A DNA stretch of 64,000 nucleotides. It comes from Saprospiraceae bacterium. Lineage in GTDB: Bacteria; Bacteroidota; Bacteroidia; Chitinophagales; Saprospiraceae. Below are positions 17,001 through 23,794 of this stretch, one piece after another. Within the stretch, counting starts at the first letter, position 1. Every line of letters begins with the position of its first letter. The notes beneath the pieces were generated by a model that saw nothing but the letters and a program-made list of their open reading frames with translations, was not told where the DNA came from and ran no database searches. The DNA is taken from contig JABAQQ010000013.1 of assembly GCA_019187225.1 (NCBI GenBank), forward strand, positions 62,001 to 126,000. The letters are read 5' to 3'. Made by a program: the position numbers and the translations under genes.

Positions 17001-18645
17001 ACCGGGCAATTACTTCCTGCTGGTCACCAATACCGACAATGGTTGCACGCAGACCGCCTCGATAGAAGTCGCGCAGGATATCCTGAATCCGACCGCCAGC
17101 GCCGGCGGCGACGGACTGCTCACCTGCGCTGTCACTTCGCTTCAACTCGACGGTTCCGCCTCCAGCCAGAACGGCAACTATTTTTACCAGTGGACAACTT
17201 CCAATGGCCAGATTCTGGTTGGCGCCAACGGCTTGAACCCGACCGTCGTATCGGGTGGCACCTACACGTTGGTTGTCGTCAACGAAGACAACGGTTGTAC
17301 CTCCAGCGATAATGCGCTGGTAAACGTAAACACTACACCCCCAACCATTGCCATCGCTTCGCCTCCCGTTATCACCTGCGTACAATCACAGGTGACGATC
17401 AACGGCGCAGGCTCGCAAAGCGGTGCGAACATCAGCTACGTTTGGACGACGCTCGACGGCAACATCGTGAGCGGTGAAAATACCAACTCAGCCACGGTAG
17501 ACGTTTCGGGCAACTACACCCTGACGGTATTGAACACTACCAACGGTTGCAGCAGTACAGCGAATGTGGTCGTGAGCGACAATATTGTGCTTCCTGTGGC
17601 CGATGCCGGCGCACCGTTCACCCTTACCTGTTCTGTGGAACAAGTGACCTTGCAGGGCTCCGGCTCGAACGGCTCCATTTATGCCTATTCCTGGAGCACG
17701 CAGGCCGGACAGATCGTTTCGGGTAACAGCTCGCTGAACCCGGTCGTCAACCAACAAGGTATTTACACCCTGCTGGTAACCAATACGACAACGGGTTGTA
17801 CGCAAACCGATAACGTGGAGGTATTTCTGGAAACCAATGTGCCCACAGGATTTGAAGTCGAACTGGAAGAGCCCTCGTGCAAAGACAATGACGGTGTGAT
17901 CTCGTTCGGACAAGTTGCAGGCGGTGTGGGGCCGTATACCTATTCCATCAACAACGGCCAAACCTTCCTTTCGCAACTCGACTTCGCCAAGATCACTCCC
18001 GGCACGTACGACCTCTGGATACAGGACGCCAATGGCTGCGAATTCCATCAAACACTCGACGTACCGAAAGCGCCCGATCCCGATGTGACCTTGACGCCTG
18101 AGTTCAGCATTGACCTCGGCGACTCGCTCACCATCGAGGCTACGCTGCCGCCCGGTTACCCGCTTTCGCTCATTGACACCGTTATCTGGTCGCCGCTCGA
18201 TGGATTGACGTTTGAAGGCAACACCGTCCTTGACCTGCTTAATCCGACGGCCAAACCGTTCAAACCCACGGAGTACAAAGTCACGGTCATCAGCGGCGAC
18301 GGCTGCCAGGCCACCGACCGCGTGCTCATCCGGGTGGACAACGTGCCGCACATCTACATTCCGAATGCGTTCTCGCCCTGGAATGAAGATGGCGACAACG
18401 ACGTGGTGTATATCTTCGCCGATGAGGATCAGGTAGTGCGCATCAATTCGTTCCAGATATTCGACCGTTGGGGCGCCATGTTGTTCCAGCAGCAGAATTT
18501 CAAACCGAACGACCCGGCCTACGGCTGGGACGGCCGCTACCGCAACAAACTGCAAACGCCTGCCGTGTTTGTCTACTATGCCGAGATCGAATTAATTGAC
18601 GGACGGGTATTGCTGTATAAAGGCGATATTACCCTGGTGAGGTAA
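11056..18645 (+). CDS. giant T9SS-exported adhesin, PKD-like repeat protein (2529 aa)
   Basis: Predicted cell-surface or secreted adhesin. The ATG at 11056 gives a signal peptide of about 28 residues ending LQGQ. An alternative TTG lies 9 bp upstream. Next comes a 'choice-of-anchor L' type domain (about 165-405, with FEYVFGSEEYCEYV and NDAFGFFISGPG). A Calx-beta-like domain (about 424-500, TATSGADYSP) and two SprB-type repeats (about 680-830) follow. Seventeen tandem PKD/Ig-like repeats of 82-86 residues span about 834-2262, and one further SprB-like unit follows. The protein ends in the gliding-motility-associated C-terminal domain (about 2432-2529: IPNAFSPWNEDGDND, FDRWG, GWDGRY). That domain is a type B T9SS sorting signal, so PorV/SprP-family factors would be needed. 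Each PKD repeat has two conserved cysteines (L-T-C and N-G-C), presumably a disulfide. A strong terminator follows. Confidence 0.93.
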   Translation: MRVFTPRHFSPLIVWCLILAAASALQGQVTIPTPAVLDGHLQRHVITAESANHILTFENLIPGETYSLIVPDDPTLAGCMPGIMAQDPDANVLDYDVLAHQLKFKATAPTMSFLLNYPCSWDAANPPRHYVSIACESCRKKSFKEFLKALATLEVSPGGSAEDLIKEVLIGGNCFDVTNVTFSGQGGQIGTFSQGQTNIGFASGMIMATGDCSVAVGPNDSDNASAGYGNSTSDPDLSQLSGSGSLFDLANIEFDFTPTQTPLTFEYVFGSEEYCEYVGSQFNDAFGFFISGPGISGPFGGAANIASIGPGVYVSINNVNHITNAGLYVNNQPSTSGNLCGQNPSSSQATNEVQFDGFTKKLTAVAPVIPCSTYHIKLKICDVGDGIFDSGVFLRAGSFDGGGNASAEWLVNDQPDVDEVYEGCGTVKLVFDRVGGNMGTPLAVQYTITGTATSGADYSPIPLVAIIPAGQDKLTIPVNIINDLIAEGAETIVIKLANACSCLEPEITLTILDLIPLTAIPDTTTICGPGVGTVSVTPVDGVEPYTFHWSTGSTEQTISQFVSTSTNFKVTVTDACGKTFVTTARINVKAPPTAKLIPPAPQLCPGQSAQIQVTFTGVGPFTLNYLWNGDPQTPIEGIPSSPYYLEINQPGLYQIANVVDADGCVGPGQGAILVTESTLSLSGVTTNPTCANSTNGSINTTVVGGQGPYNYAWQGPQNIPNIPDPTNLQGGTYFVTVTDGFGCTNEQQFNVAAPPAIEPTVANVQGATCAQPNGGSINLEVSGGTPGYTYAWSGGGGNVQDPQNLAPGNYTVTVTDTKGCTKTTTATVPGDFTPPDAVVAAPAPITCVVTSVTLDGSASSSGPGFTYNWTASGGGNIASGGNTLNPVVNQPGTYTLVVTNGANGCTSSATAYVAADNTLPTSNAGPNQTLTCILTNVTLDGSGSSSGPDFSYNWTASNGGVIAGGQGTLNPVVSATGTYTLVVTNSTNGCTKSDDVIVNINTTPPNAAIANPAMLTCTNTTVTLNGGGSTPAGSLTYAWTTANGVIQSGQNSANAVVSEPGQYTLVVTNTVNGCTDDAVVTVNQDNSVPTANANVNGGLNCTTTQLTLSGAGSSSGSGFTFSWSSTPGGNFVSGQNTLNPVIDAPATYTLLVTNTTNQCTATASVLVTEDIAAPAAIAGPPATLTCVVTSLVLGDSSAPVAPNLNYVWSTTGGNIQSGANTPTPTVNQPGTYNLVVTNTTNGCSSTASVVIPQNITNPTAVVAPGGQLNCTTPTIQLNGAGSSTGPNFTYNWTSSTGGGIGAGGATLTPTVTAAGTYTLLVTNIANGCTSTASTTVTTNANLPTAIATPSGILTCAVQQVSVSANGSSSGPNFSYQWGTINGQILNGQGTGAITVGQAGQYTLLVTNTTNNCTATFSVDVQADLVDPVADAGPGQTLLCTQPTFTLDGSGSSTGAEFTYNWTAISGGNFTGPANIQNPTVDEPGTYQILVTNTQNGCTATDQVQILQDANDPVVQIATPAILNCTTPQTTLNGNGSSTGADISYAWTGPGIVSGDSTLSPVVSQPGNYNLVISNSSNGCTSELSVTVNQDITPPPADAGPDDVLNCYNPQLLLGGPGNPGGPGYTFAWTGPGFLSGQNSSTPIVEQGGTYNLVVTNTLNGCTTTDEVTLTTDFAQPAASAGNTFQLTCVETTYTLDATASTGSEYTYAWTTNTGNFTTPTNILNPTVNGAGDYFLLVTNTLNGCTATSNVNITQAADVPTAVANDAPQLTCSVTELNLSGAGSSVGAEFAYSWTASNGGNIVANSNTLNPTIDAPGTYTLAVTNTSNNCTSSSSVIVNEDVTLPVMDAGQSPTLTCTVLSLNLSGSVSSNGTFTYAWTASNGGNITNGNNTLSPTVNATGTYSLVVTNTVNGCTSTDDVVVLADQVEPDAAIAQPDILTCVVEEINLDATASSTGSNFEYEWTTTGGNIVNQSNPLEPLVNEPGNYFLLVTNTDNGCTQTASIEVAQDILNPTASAGGDGLLTCAVTSLQLDGSASSQNGNYFYQWTTSNGQILVGANGLNPTVVSGGTYTLVVVNEDNGCTSSDNALVNVNTTPPTIAIASPPVITCVQSQVTINGAGSQSGANISYVWTTLDGNIVSGENTNSATVDVSGNYTLTVLNTTNGCSSTANVVVSDNIVLPVADAGAPFTLTCSVEQVTLQGSGSNGSIYAYSWSTQAGQIVSGNSSLNPVVNQQGIYTLLVTNTTTGCTQTDNVEVFLETNVPTGFEVELEEPSCKDNDGVISFGQVAGGVGPYTYSINNGQTFLSQLDFAKITPGTYDLWIQDANGCEFHQTLDVPKAPDPDVTLTPEFSIDLGDSLTIEATLPPGYPLSLIDTVIWSPLDGLTFEGNTVLDLLNPTAKPFKPTEYKVTVISGDGCQATDRVLIRVDNVPHIYIPNAFSPWNEDGDNDVVYIFADEDQVVRINSFQIFDRWGAMLFQQQNFKPNDPAYGWDGRYRNKLQTPAVFVYYAEIELIDGRVLLYKGDITLVR
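13552..17840 (+). repeat. 17 tandem PKD-like coding repeats of about 250 bp
   Basis: In-frame repeats each starting near a P-x-A-x-A turn, with L-T-C early, Y-x-W-T in the middle and T-Y-x-L-x-V-T-N-x-x-N-G-C near the end. They are clearly related but well diverged at DNA level, so this is an old expansion rather than a recent slippage array. It is protein coding, not a CRISPR array. Confidence 0.9.
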
Positions 18646-18685
18646 GCATAAAGCGGACTTTTAGTCTGCTTATGGTTAAAAATGT

Positions 18686-18725
18686 AGCGAGGCGGTGACT
18701 GGCAGTCACCGCCTCGCTCGTTTTC
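18686..18725. terminator. strong hairpin terminator between adhesin and fsa
   Basis: Perfect 15-bp arms AGCGAGGCGGTGACT (18686-18700) and complement (18704-18718), a GGC loop, then CGTTTTCC on the plus strand. It lies between convergent genes, so it mainly ends the adhesin transcript and may also serve fsa. Confidence 0.8.
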
Positions 18726-18768
18726 CAAATGGACCAGGGGCCAAAATTCATCCTGGAATTTGATGCAT

Positions 18769-19431
18769 TTACCCGTTCGCTTTTCGATAATCCGCGAGGA
18801 ATTTTTCCAGACCGATATCTGTCAGCGGGTGGTTGAACAGGCCCATGATAGCCGAGAGCGGGCAAGTCACCACATCGGCGCCGGCTTTGGCGGCCTGTAC
18901 GATGTGGAGCGGGCTGCGGATGCTGGCGGCGAGAATAGCGGTTTCGTAGCCTTGTATCTCGTAAATCCTGTTGATCTCCCGGATGAGCGCGATACCGTCC
19001 CAATTGATGTCGTCGATGCGGCCGATGAACGGAGAGAGATAGGTAGCGCCTGCTTTGGCGGCCAGAATGGCCTGACCTGCCGAAAAGACCAGCGTGCAAT
19101 TCGTTTTGATGCCGATCTCGGCAAAATGTGCCAGGGCTTTCACGCCGTCTTTGATCATCGGCACTTTCACTACGATGTTCGGATGTATCTCGGCGAGTTT
19201 TTTGCCTTCGGCCACGATGCCTTTGAAATCGGTAGCGATGACCTCGGCGCTCACGTCGCGCTCGTCGCCGACGATCTCGCAGATCGTGCGATAATGTTTG
19301 AGGATGTTTTTTTCACCGGAAATGCCCTCTTTAGCCATGAGCGAGGGGTTGGTCGTCACACCGTCGAGGATGCCCAGTTCAGCGGCTTCGCGGATGTGAT
19401 CGAGGTTGGCAGTATCAATAAAGAAGAGCAT
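18769..19431 (-). CDS. fsa: fructose-6-phosphate aldolase / transaldolase-like (TalC/FSA family)
   Basis: Cytosolic class I aldolase fold of 220 residues, the short size typical of the FSA/TalC subfamily. The N-terminal FFIDTANL and DGVTTNPSL are the family signatures. The Schiff-base lysine is Lys89 in VVKVPM, followed by NCTLVFS and SPFIGRIDD. These enzymes either cleave or form fructose 6-phosphate from dihydroxyacetone and glyceraldehyde 3-phosphate or carry out transaldolase chemistry in the pentose phosphate pathway. Sequence alone does not separate the two here. Thirteen bp upstream of the start begins an extraordinary perfect palindrome (19444-19520), which would fall in the 5' leader if the promoter is further upstream. 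Confidence 0.93.
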   Translation of the reverse strand: MLFFIDTANLDHIREAAELGILDGVTTNPSLMAKEGISGEKNILKHYRTICEIVGDERDVSAEVIATDFKGIVAEGKKLAEIHPNIVVKVPMIKDGVKALAHFAEIGIKTNCTLVFSAGQAILAAKAGATYLSPFIGRIDDINWDGIALIREINRIYEIQGYETAILAASIRSPLHIVQAAKAGADVVTCPLSAIMGLFNHPLTDIGLEKFLADYRKANG

Positions 19432-19443
19432 ACTTGACAGGGG

Positions 19444-19520
19444 AATGCGTTTGTTGTACGGGTTTGTTTAAAAATTTTTTTGAAAAAAATTTTTAAACAA
19501 ACCCGTACAACAAACGCATT
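19444..19520. repeat. perfect 38-bp palindrome with 1-nt loop
   Basis: The left arm 19444-19481 (starts AATGCGTTTGTTGTACGGG, ends AAAAATTTTTTT) and the right arm 19483-19520 are exact complements around a single G at 19482. The inner part is A5T7. It sits 13 bp upstream of the fsa start. Compare the second palindrome at 19611-19687. Confidence 0.95.
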
Positions 19521-19610
19521 TACAGTTTTTTAAACGTGAATCAATATATCATTCAAAGCGGAGAGATTTGGCTGAAATATAGAACATAAATTGATCAACC
19601 CAATCTTGTA

Positions 19611-19687
19611 AACGCGATTTGCAAAGGGGGCACAAGAAAAATTTTTCCGAGAAAAATTTTTCTTGTGCCCCCTTTGCAAATCGCGTT
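19611..19687. repeat. perfect 37-bp palindrome with 3-nt loop
   Basis: The left arm 19611-19647 (starts AACGCGATTTGCAAAGGGGG, ends AAAAATTTTTC) and the right arm 19651-19687 are exact complements around CGA. It has the same design as 19444-19520: outer end AAYGCG, inner A5T5. The outer sequence is otherwise different. It lies just beyond the 3' end of the SRP RNA gene. The 90 bp between the two palindromes (19521-19610) hold nothing I recognise. Confidence 0.95.
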
Positions 19688-19697
19688 CCCGCTAAAC

Positions 19698-19788
19698 AAA
19701 AAAAGCGCCAGACACACCGCTACGACCACATATCCTTGCTGCGTTTCCGCCCTGGGGAGGTTTTGCAGGAGCTGGTCGCCCGGCGCCG
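19698..19788 (-). ncRNA. ffs: signal recognition particle RNA (4.5S-like, small bacterial type)
   Basis: Read on the minus strand, the RNA contains CCAGGGCGGAAACGCAGCA followed by AGG, the conserved SRP helix 8 with its symmetric loop and GGAA-type tetraloop. This part binds Ffh (SRP54). The ends pair well: 5' GCGCCGG (from 19786) with 3' CUGGCGC (to 19705), and GACCA with UGGUC. A run of seven U (19698-19704) ends the transcript. The length of about 85-90 nt suits the small type without an Alu domain. It is preceded by TACCTTTG at 19792-19799. The RNA works with Ffh and FtsY in co-translational targeting of membrane proteins. Confidence 0.9.
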
Positions 19789-19791
19789 CCG

Positions 19792-19799
19792 CAAAGGTA
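19792..19799 (-). promoter_or_regulatory. -7 element of the SRP RNA gene
   Basis: TACCTTTG on the minus strand is a perfect TAnnTTTG element, about 5-10 nt ahead of the predicted RNA 5' end. The same octamer precedes rpmI and paaZ. No clear TTG at -33 was found. Confidence 0.6.
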
Positions 19800-20012
19800 G
19801 AGGTTTGTCGGATTTTTTCACCATAGCGGCCATATTCTTTTGGCTGTTGCCTCATTCCGGTTGCCTGAACTACCGAAACACTGCGAATTTTTCCAATCTT
19901 GTGTTACCTCAAATTCAGACAAAAACAATTTTCCCCCAAACCTTTTGTTTCAAACTTCCATAAAAACCGTTCTTTTGCAACGTACAATTGACTGGAAACC
20001 AAACGCGATAAT

Positions 20013-23000
20013 ATGGCTGATTTTGAAATTCCTGCTTCGGCGACTTCTGAAATGAAATCTGTGGCAGCACCGTCATACAGCGGTGAAGCCCTCGAATGGC
20101 TCTCCGCCCTGCCGAACGAGCCGGTGAAAGCCGACCTGACGGCCATTGATGCAGACCTGGCGATCCGCTGCGTCCACGAACTGGTGGAAGGGCGTAAATT
20201 CGATTTCACGGTGCAAGCCAACTTTCCCGCCGGCGAGTGGCTCAATCATTTTTATTTCGAGGCCCGCAACCGCGAAAAGGTTTTCGGCACCAAAAACCTC
20301 GGTATCGGCTATCCTTTTGTCATGGCACGCCTTGGCGGATACAACGTAGCCGCCCCCCTGTTTGTGTGGCAAATTTCGCTGGAACCGCACTCCCAAAATG
20401 TGGACACCTGGTTGGTGCAGCGCAGCGAAGGGCATTTTGTCGTGCCAAACTATCCATTTTTTCACCTGCTCGACGCTCTGAACGGCACCGATTTTTCACG
20501 CCGGGCACAGCAACTCGCCGAAACCAGAAGTCTGAATTCCAAAACTTTCGACGATCTGTGCGAAGGTATCCGACTTATGCTCGGTTTGGTGGAAGACGGA
20601 CTGCCGCTCAGTATCCAATCGTTCCCGAGCAATGGCGCCACTACAAATATCATCAACGAAGGACGGCTGATGTGGTCGGCTGTGGCGGGCATTTTCCCCT
20701 CCCTGCCGCGCACGACCGTGACCACGCCACCGACCGTGGCGCCCGATTTGCCTACCGACGGCGCCGACTGGAAGCATCCTTTCACCATGCTGCCCCTCGA
20801 CCCTTCGCAGCGCTCGGTGCTCCACGCTGTGCAACACAACGCGCTTACGGTCGTGGAAGGCACCTCGGGCACAGGTAAAACCTATCTGATTTCGGCCATC
20901 GTGATGAACGCGCTGTCACACGGCAAAAAATGCCTTGTTGTGTCGAAAAGCATCAATGCCTTGCGGAGATCCCAGAAGTTCTTGCTGGAAAAAGGCTTCG
21001 GCGACGTGTCATTCGTGTTGCGCGACATCGCTGGCGACCAACTCATGCTCGCCGACATGCTGCGCGCGGCTTCGGAAAATAAAAACAAGGCACTCTACGA
21101 CGAAGAATTGTTCAAAGCGGTGCAGAACAAAACGCTGCGCGAACAGCGCAAACTCGACGATGCCTGGGAAGAACTGCACGCCCCGCTGTTCGGCGACCTG
21201 ACTTTTACCGAAACGGTGGGAAAATACCTCCGCGCCAACCGCATGGAAGGCAAAGAACTGCTGCTCAGCCATTTGCAACCGCAGGATTTTGAATTCTCCA
21301 AAAAAGAATACAACAGCATTGTGGAGGCGATCTACGCCAGCGAACCGCTGTTCCGCCGCTTCCCCACCCTTTCGCATCCCCTGGGCCGGCTCAACCACAC
21401 CGTATTTCTTCAACAGGACTCGACCAAAGGTCTCGCATGGACAGAGGCCCTCGTGAAAGCGATGCTCGGCAAAGCGACGGCACTGCACCACCGCTACATT
21501 GCCAAGACCAATGATTACGCCGAGAGCCTGCTCGATCACTACGAACAATATTATTCGGAACTGGCGGCCTTCGTCAAACGCATCCGCGATGGATTGGAAG
21601 ACGGTGTGAACCGCTTCGGCAGCGATTTTGAAAAACCCATTTCTGCGGCGGAAAAACTCTACGGTGTGTTCAGCGACCGCTATAAGGAAATCGTCGCCGC
21701 AAAAGAGAAAATCGGCGCCACCTTCGATGAAATGCGCCGCACCTACAGCCTGCGCAAACATTTCGACTTCGATTTTCCGGCATATTTTGACAACAAGAAC
21801 ATCAAAAAAATATCGGAACTCACCAAGGATTTTGAAGCTTCGTTGCGCATGTGGCGCCGCCGCATCCCCTCCGTGGTGCGCGAAGACGTGCGCCGCCTCA
21901 ACGGCAAAAGCATACAGGCCGACCTCGATTTCCGCGAGCAGGTCAAAGAACTGGAATACGCGATGGACGTGTTTCTCGAAGAGTTCAACGCAACGGGGCT
22001 CTACGAAGACGCACTGAAACACGAAATGCTGACGATCCCGAAACGCCAGGAATTCCTGGAGGATGTGATCGCCCGTTTGGAGGACACCCAATTCTACCTG
22101 CGCGACTTCGAGGATTTCCACATCTGGCAACGGCACTGGCTCAGCCTGCGCCCGGTGGAGCAAAAAGTCGTGCGCTCCTTGTGCAAGATCAAGCCGAACA
22201 ACTGGCTGGCGGCATTCGAGAGTTGGTACCTGCACCATCTGTTGCAAAACGAGTTCAATCCCGGCATGGTGTGGGACGACGATACGCTGGCCAATTTCAG
22301 CAGCAATCTCCGCGAACTGCGCGAATTGCTGCCCTACCAGATCAGCGCCTTGTGGCAAAACCGCAAAAACAAGGCCCTGAAAGCCCTGAAATCGGTTGAC
22401 AGCAAAGCATTCAAAACCTGGTTCGGCAAGGATAACCGGACCCTGGCCGCCGCGCAAAAACCGGAGGAGTTGTTCCAGAAACACATCCAGCCGCTGACCG
22501 AGACGCTTCCCGTGCTGCTCGTGACGCCACAGGTAGCGCTCGACGTGGTACAACTCTCGGGCATGACCTTCGACCTGGTGTTGGTGGACGAAGCGCACAA
22601 TATTCCCAAACAGGAGTGCTACCACCTGTTTGAAATGTCGAAAAACCTCGTTGTCCTTGGCGATTCGAAGCAGGACATGACGCCGCAGGCGGAAGACGAT
22701 TTCCTCGAATTCTGCAAAGGCATCGGCGCGAAAGCCCACGTACTCGAATACCAGCACCAGGATAGCCCCGAAGAGTGGGTGCGTTTCAATAAAATTGCAT
22801 TCGATACGCCGTACAAACGGATGCCATCCGGACGCAGCGCGCGTGAAGCCACCATTGTCGCCAATGTGGAGGGTCGCTACGACGAAAATGCACGCACCAA
22901 CGAGGCCGAAGCCCGTCAGATCATTGACTGGCTCAACCTCATTGAACCTACTACTGCGCGCAGCACTTACCCGGTAGTTGGCATCGCCTGCTCGACGGTG

Positions 23001-23786
23001 GAACAGCGCGACCTCATCGCGGGCCAACTGCTCAAGATCCGCCAGCGCAAACAACCGGGTTTTGAGAAGATACAGCAAATGCTGCTCAGCGGTCTGGGCG
23101 TTTACCAGTTCGCCGAACTCCAGGGGCAGCACGTGGACATCCTGCTCATTTCACTGGTACACGGAGTCACCAACTCGCAGGGAGCGCTTACACGTGACCT
23201 TCACTTCTGGAACAGCCAATTGGGACTCAACCAGTTGCACGTCGTGCTCACCCGCGCTACGCAAAAACTTTTTATCGCCCACTCCATTCCGGCAGGCCTC
23301 TATGCAGTGCTCGCAGCCGATAAAAATTTCCTCGGCACCTGCATCCTTTCGCTGCTCGTCACTTTTGCCGATCATTTGCAACGCGGCGAAAATGCCGCCG
23401 CCGAAGAACAGCTTCAGAAAATGAAGGGTTTGCTCAATTATACGGAATCGTTTTTCACCTTTTCGACCTTTATGGAAGAGGTGGAGTTTGCCCTGCGCCC
23501 CTATTTCGAAGCGAGTCAGATGCGCCGCAACGCGGTAGCCGCCGGTGTGCGTGTGCCGCTGTTTTTACAGGCGAAAAACGAACAGGAACACAGCAGCGTG
23601 CTTTTCTTCGACGGCGTGCTGGCCAAATCGGGAATGCCCTCCTATGAATGGGAGGAAAAAATGAAGAACTATTTCCGCCGCAACAAGATTGAAGCCGTAC
23701 CGGTGCTGTCGGCGCAATGGTGGAAAAGCCCGAAGCAGGAGGCGAGAAGGCTGGCGAGCAGGTTGTTGAAGAGAGGGAACGCGTGA
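20013..23786 (+). CDS. large SF1 (DNA2/NAM7-like) helicase
   Basis: 1257 residues. An N-terminal domain of about 250 residues matches nothing I know. A Walker A motif GTSGTGKT follows at 283-290. Walker B is far downstream at VDEAHN (Asp859-His862). A C-terminal RecA-like domain ends in LNQLHVVLTRATQKLFIAHS, typical of the UvrD/DNA2 C-terminal domain (motif VI with the Arg of LTRA). Between the two Walker motifs lie nearly 570 residues, mostly helical, with predicted coiled-coil-like charged stretches. That is far longer than in a minimal SF1 helicase. Such insert-bearing SF1B-like proteins are found in nucleic-acid repair, RNA-processing and defence contexts; the role here is unknown. It runs divergently from the SRP RNA gene and converges on the next gene with an 8-bp gap. 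Confidence 0.8.
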   Translation: MADFEIPASATSEMKSVAAPSYSGEALEWLSALPNEPVKADLTAIDADLAIRCVHELVEGRKFDFTVQANFPAGEWLNHFYFEARNREKVFGTKNLGIGYPFVMARLGGYNVAAPLFVWQISLEPHSQNVDTWLVQRSEGHFVVPNYPFFHLLDALNGTDFSRRAQQLAETRSLNSKTFDDLCEGIRLMLGLVEDGLPLSIQSFPSNGATTNIINEGRLMWSAVAGIFPSLPRTTVTTPPTVAPDLPTDGADWKHPFTMLPLDPSQRSVLHAVQHNALTVVEGTSGTGKTYLISAIVMNALSHGKKCLVVSKSINALRRSQKFLLEKGFGDVSFVLRDIAGDQLMLADMLRAASENKNKALYDEELFKAVQNKTLREQRKLDDAWEELHAPLFGDLTFTETVGKYLRANRMEGKELLLSHLQPQDFEFSKKEYNSIVEAIYASEPLFRRFPTLSHPLGRLNHTVFLQQDSTKGLAWTEALVKAMLGKATALHHRYIAKTNDYAESLLDHYEQYYSELAAFVKRIRDGLEDGVNRFGSDFEKPISAAEKLYGVFSDRYKEIVAAKEKIGATFDEMRRTYSLRKHFDFDFPAYFDNKNIKKISELTKDFEASLRMWRRRIPSVVREDVRRLNGKSIQADLDFREQVKELEYAMDVFLEEFNATGLYEDALKHEMLTIPKRQEFLEDVIARLEDTQFYLRDFEDFHIWQRHWLSLRPVEQKVVRSLCKIKPNNWLAAFESWYLHHLLQNEFNPGMVWDDDTLANFSSNLRELRELLPYQISALWQNRKNKALKALKSVDSKAFKTWFGKDNRTLAAAQKPEELFQKHIQPLTETLPVLLVTPQVALDVVQLSGMTFDLVLVDEAHNIPKQECYHLFEMSKNLVVLGDSKQDMTPQAEDDFLEFCKGIGAKAHVLEYQHQDSPEEWVRFNKIAFDTPYKRMPSGRSAREATIVANVEGRYDENARTNEAEARQIIDWLNLIEPTTARSTYPVVGIACSTVEQRDLIAGQLLKIRQRKQPGFEKIQQMLLSGLGVYQFAELQGQHVDILLISLVHGVTNSQGALTRDLHFWNSQLGLNQLHVVLTRATQKLFIAHSIPAGLYAVLAADKNFLGTCILSLLVTFADHLQRGENAAAEEQLQKMKGLLNYTESFFTFSTFMEEVEFALRPYFEASQMRRNAVAAGVRVPLFLQAKNEQEHSSVLFFDGVLAKSGMPSYEWEEKMKNYFRRNKIEAVPVLSAQWWKSPKQEARRLASRLLKRGNA

Positions 23787-23794
23787 ATCTTCCC

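Noticed and set aside
13552-17840. Regular repeats that could be taken for a CRISPR-like array
   Set aside because: The repeats are about 250 bp, in frame and coding (PKD-like domains), with no conserved short repeat and no cas genes.
19595-19963. Open frames on both strands across the SRP RNA region
   Set aside because: They overlap the SRP RNA and a perfect palindrome and encode no recognisable protein.
21009-23132. Long open frame antisense to the SF1 helicase gene
   Set aside because: It mirrors the codon structure of a clearly coding plus-strand gene, has no family motif and unnatural His/Val/Phe-rich composition.
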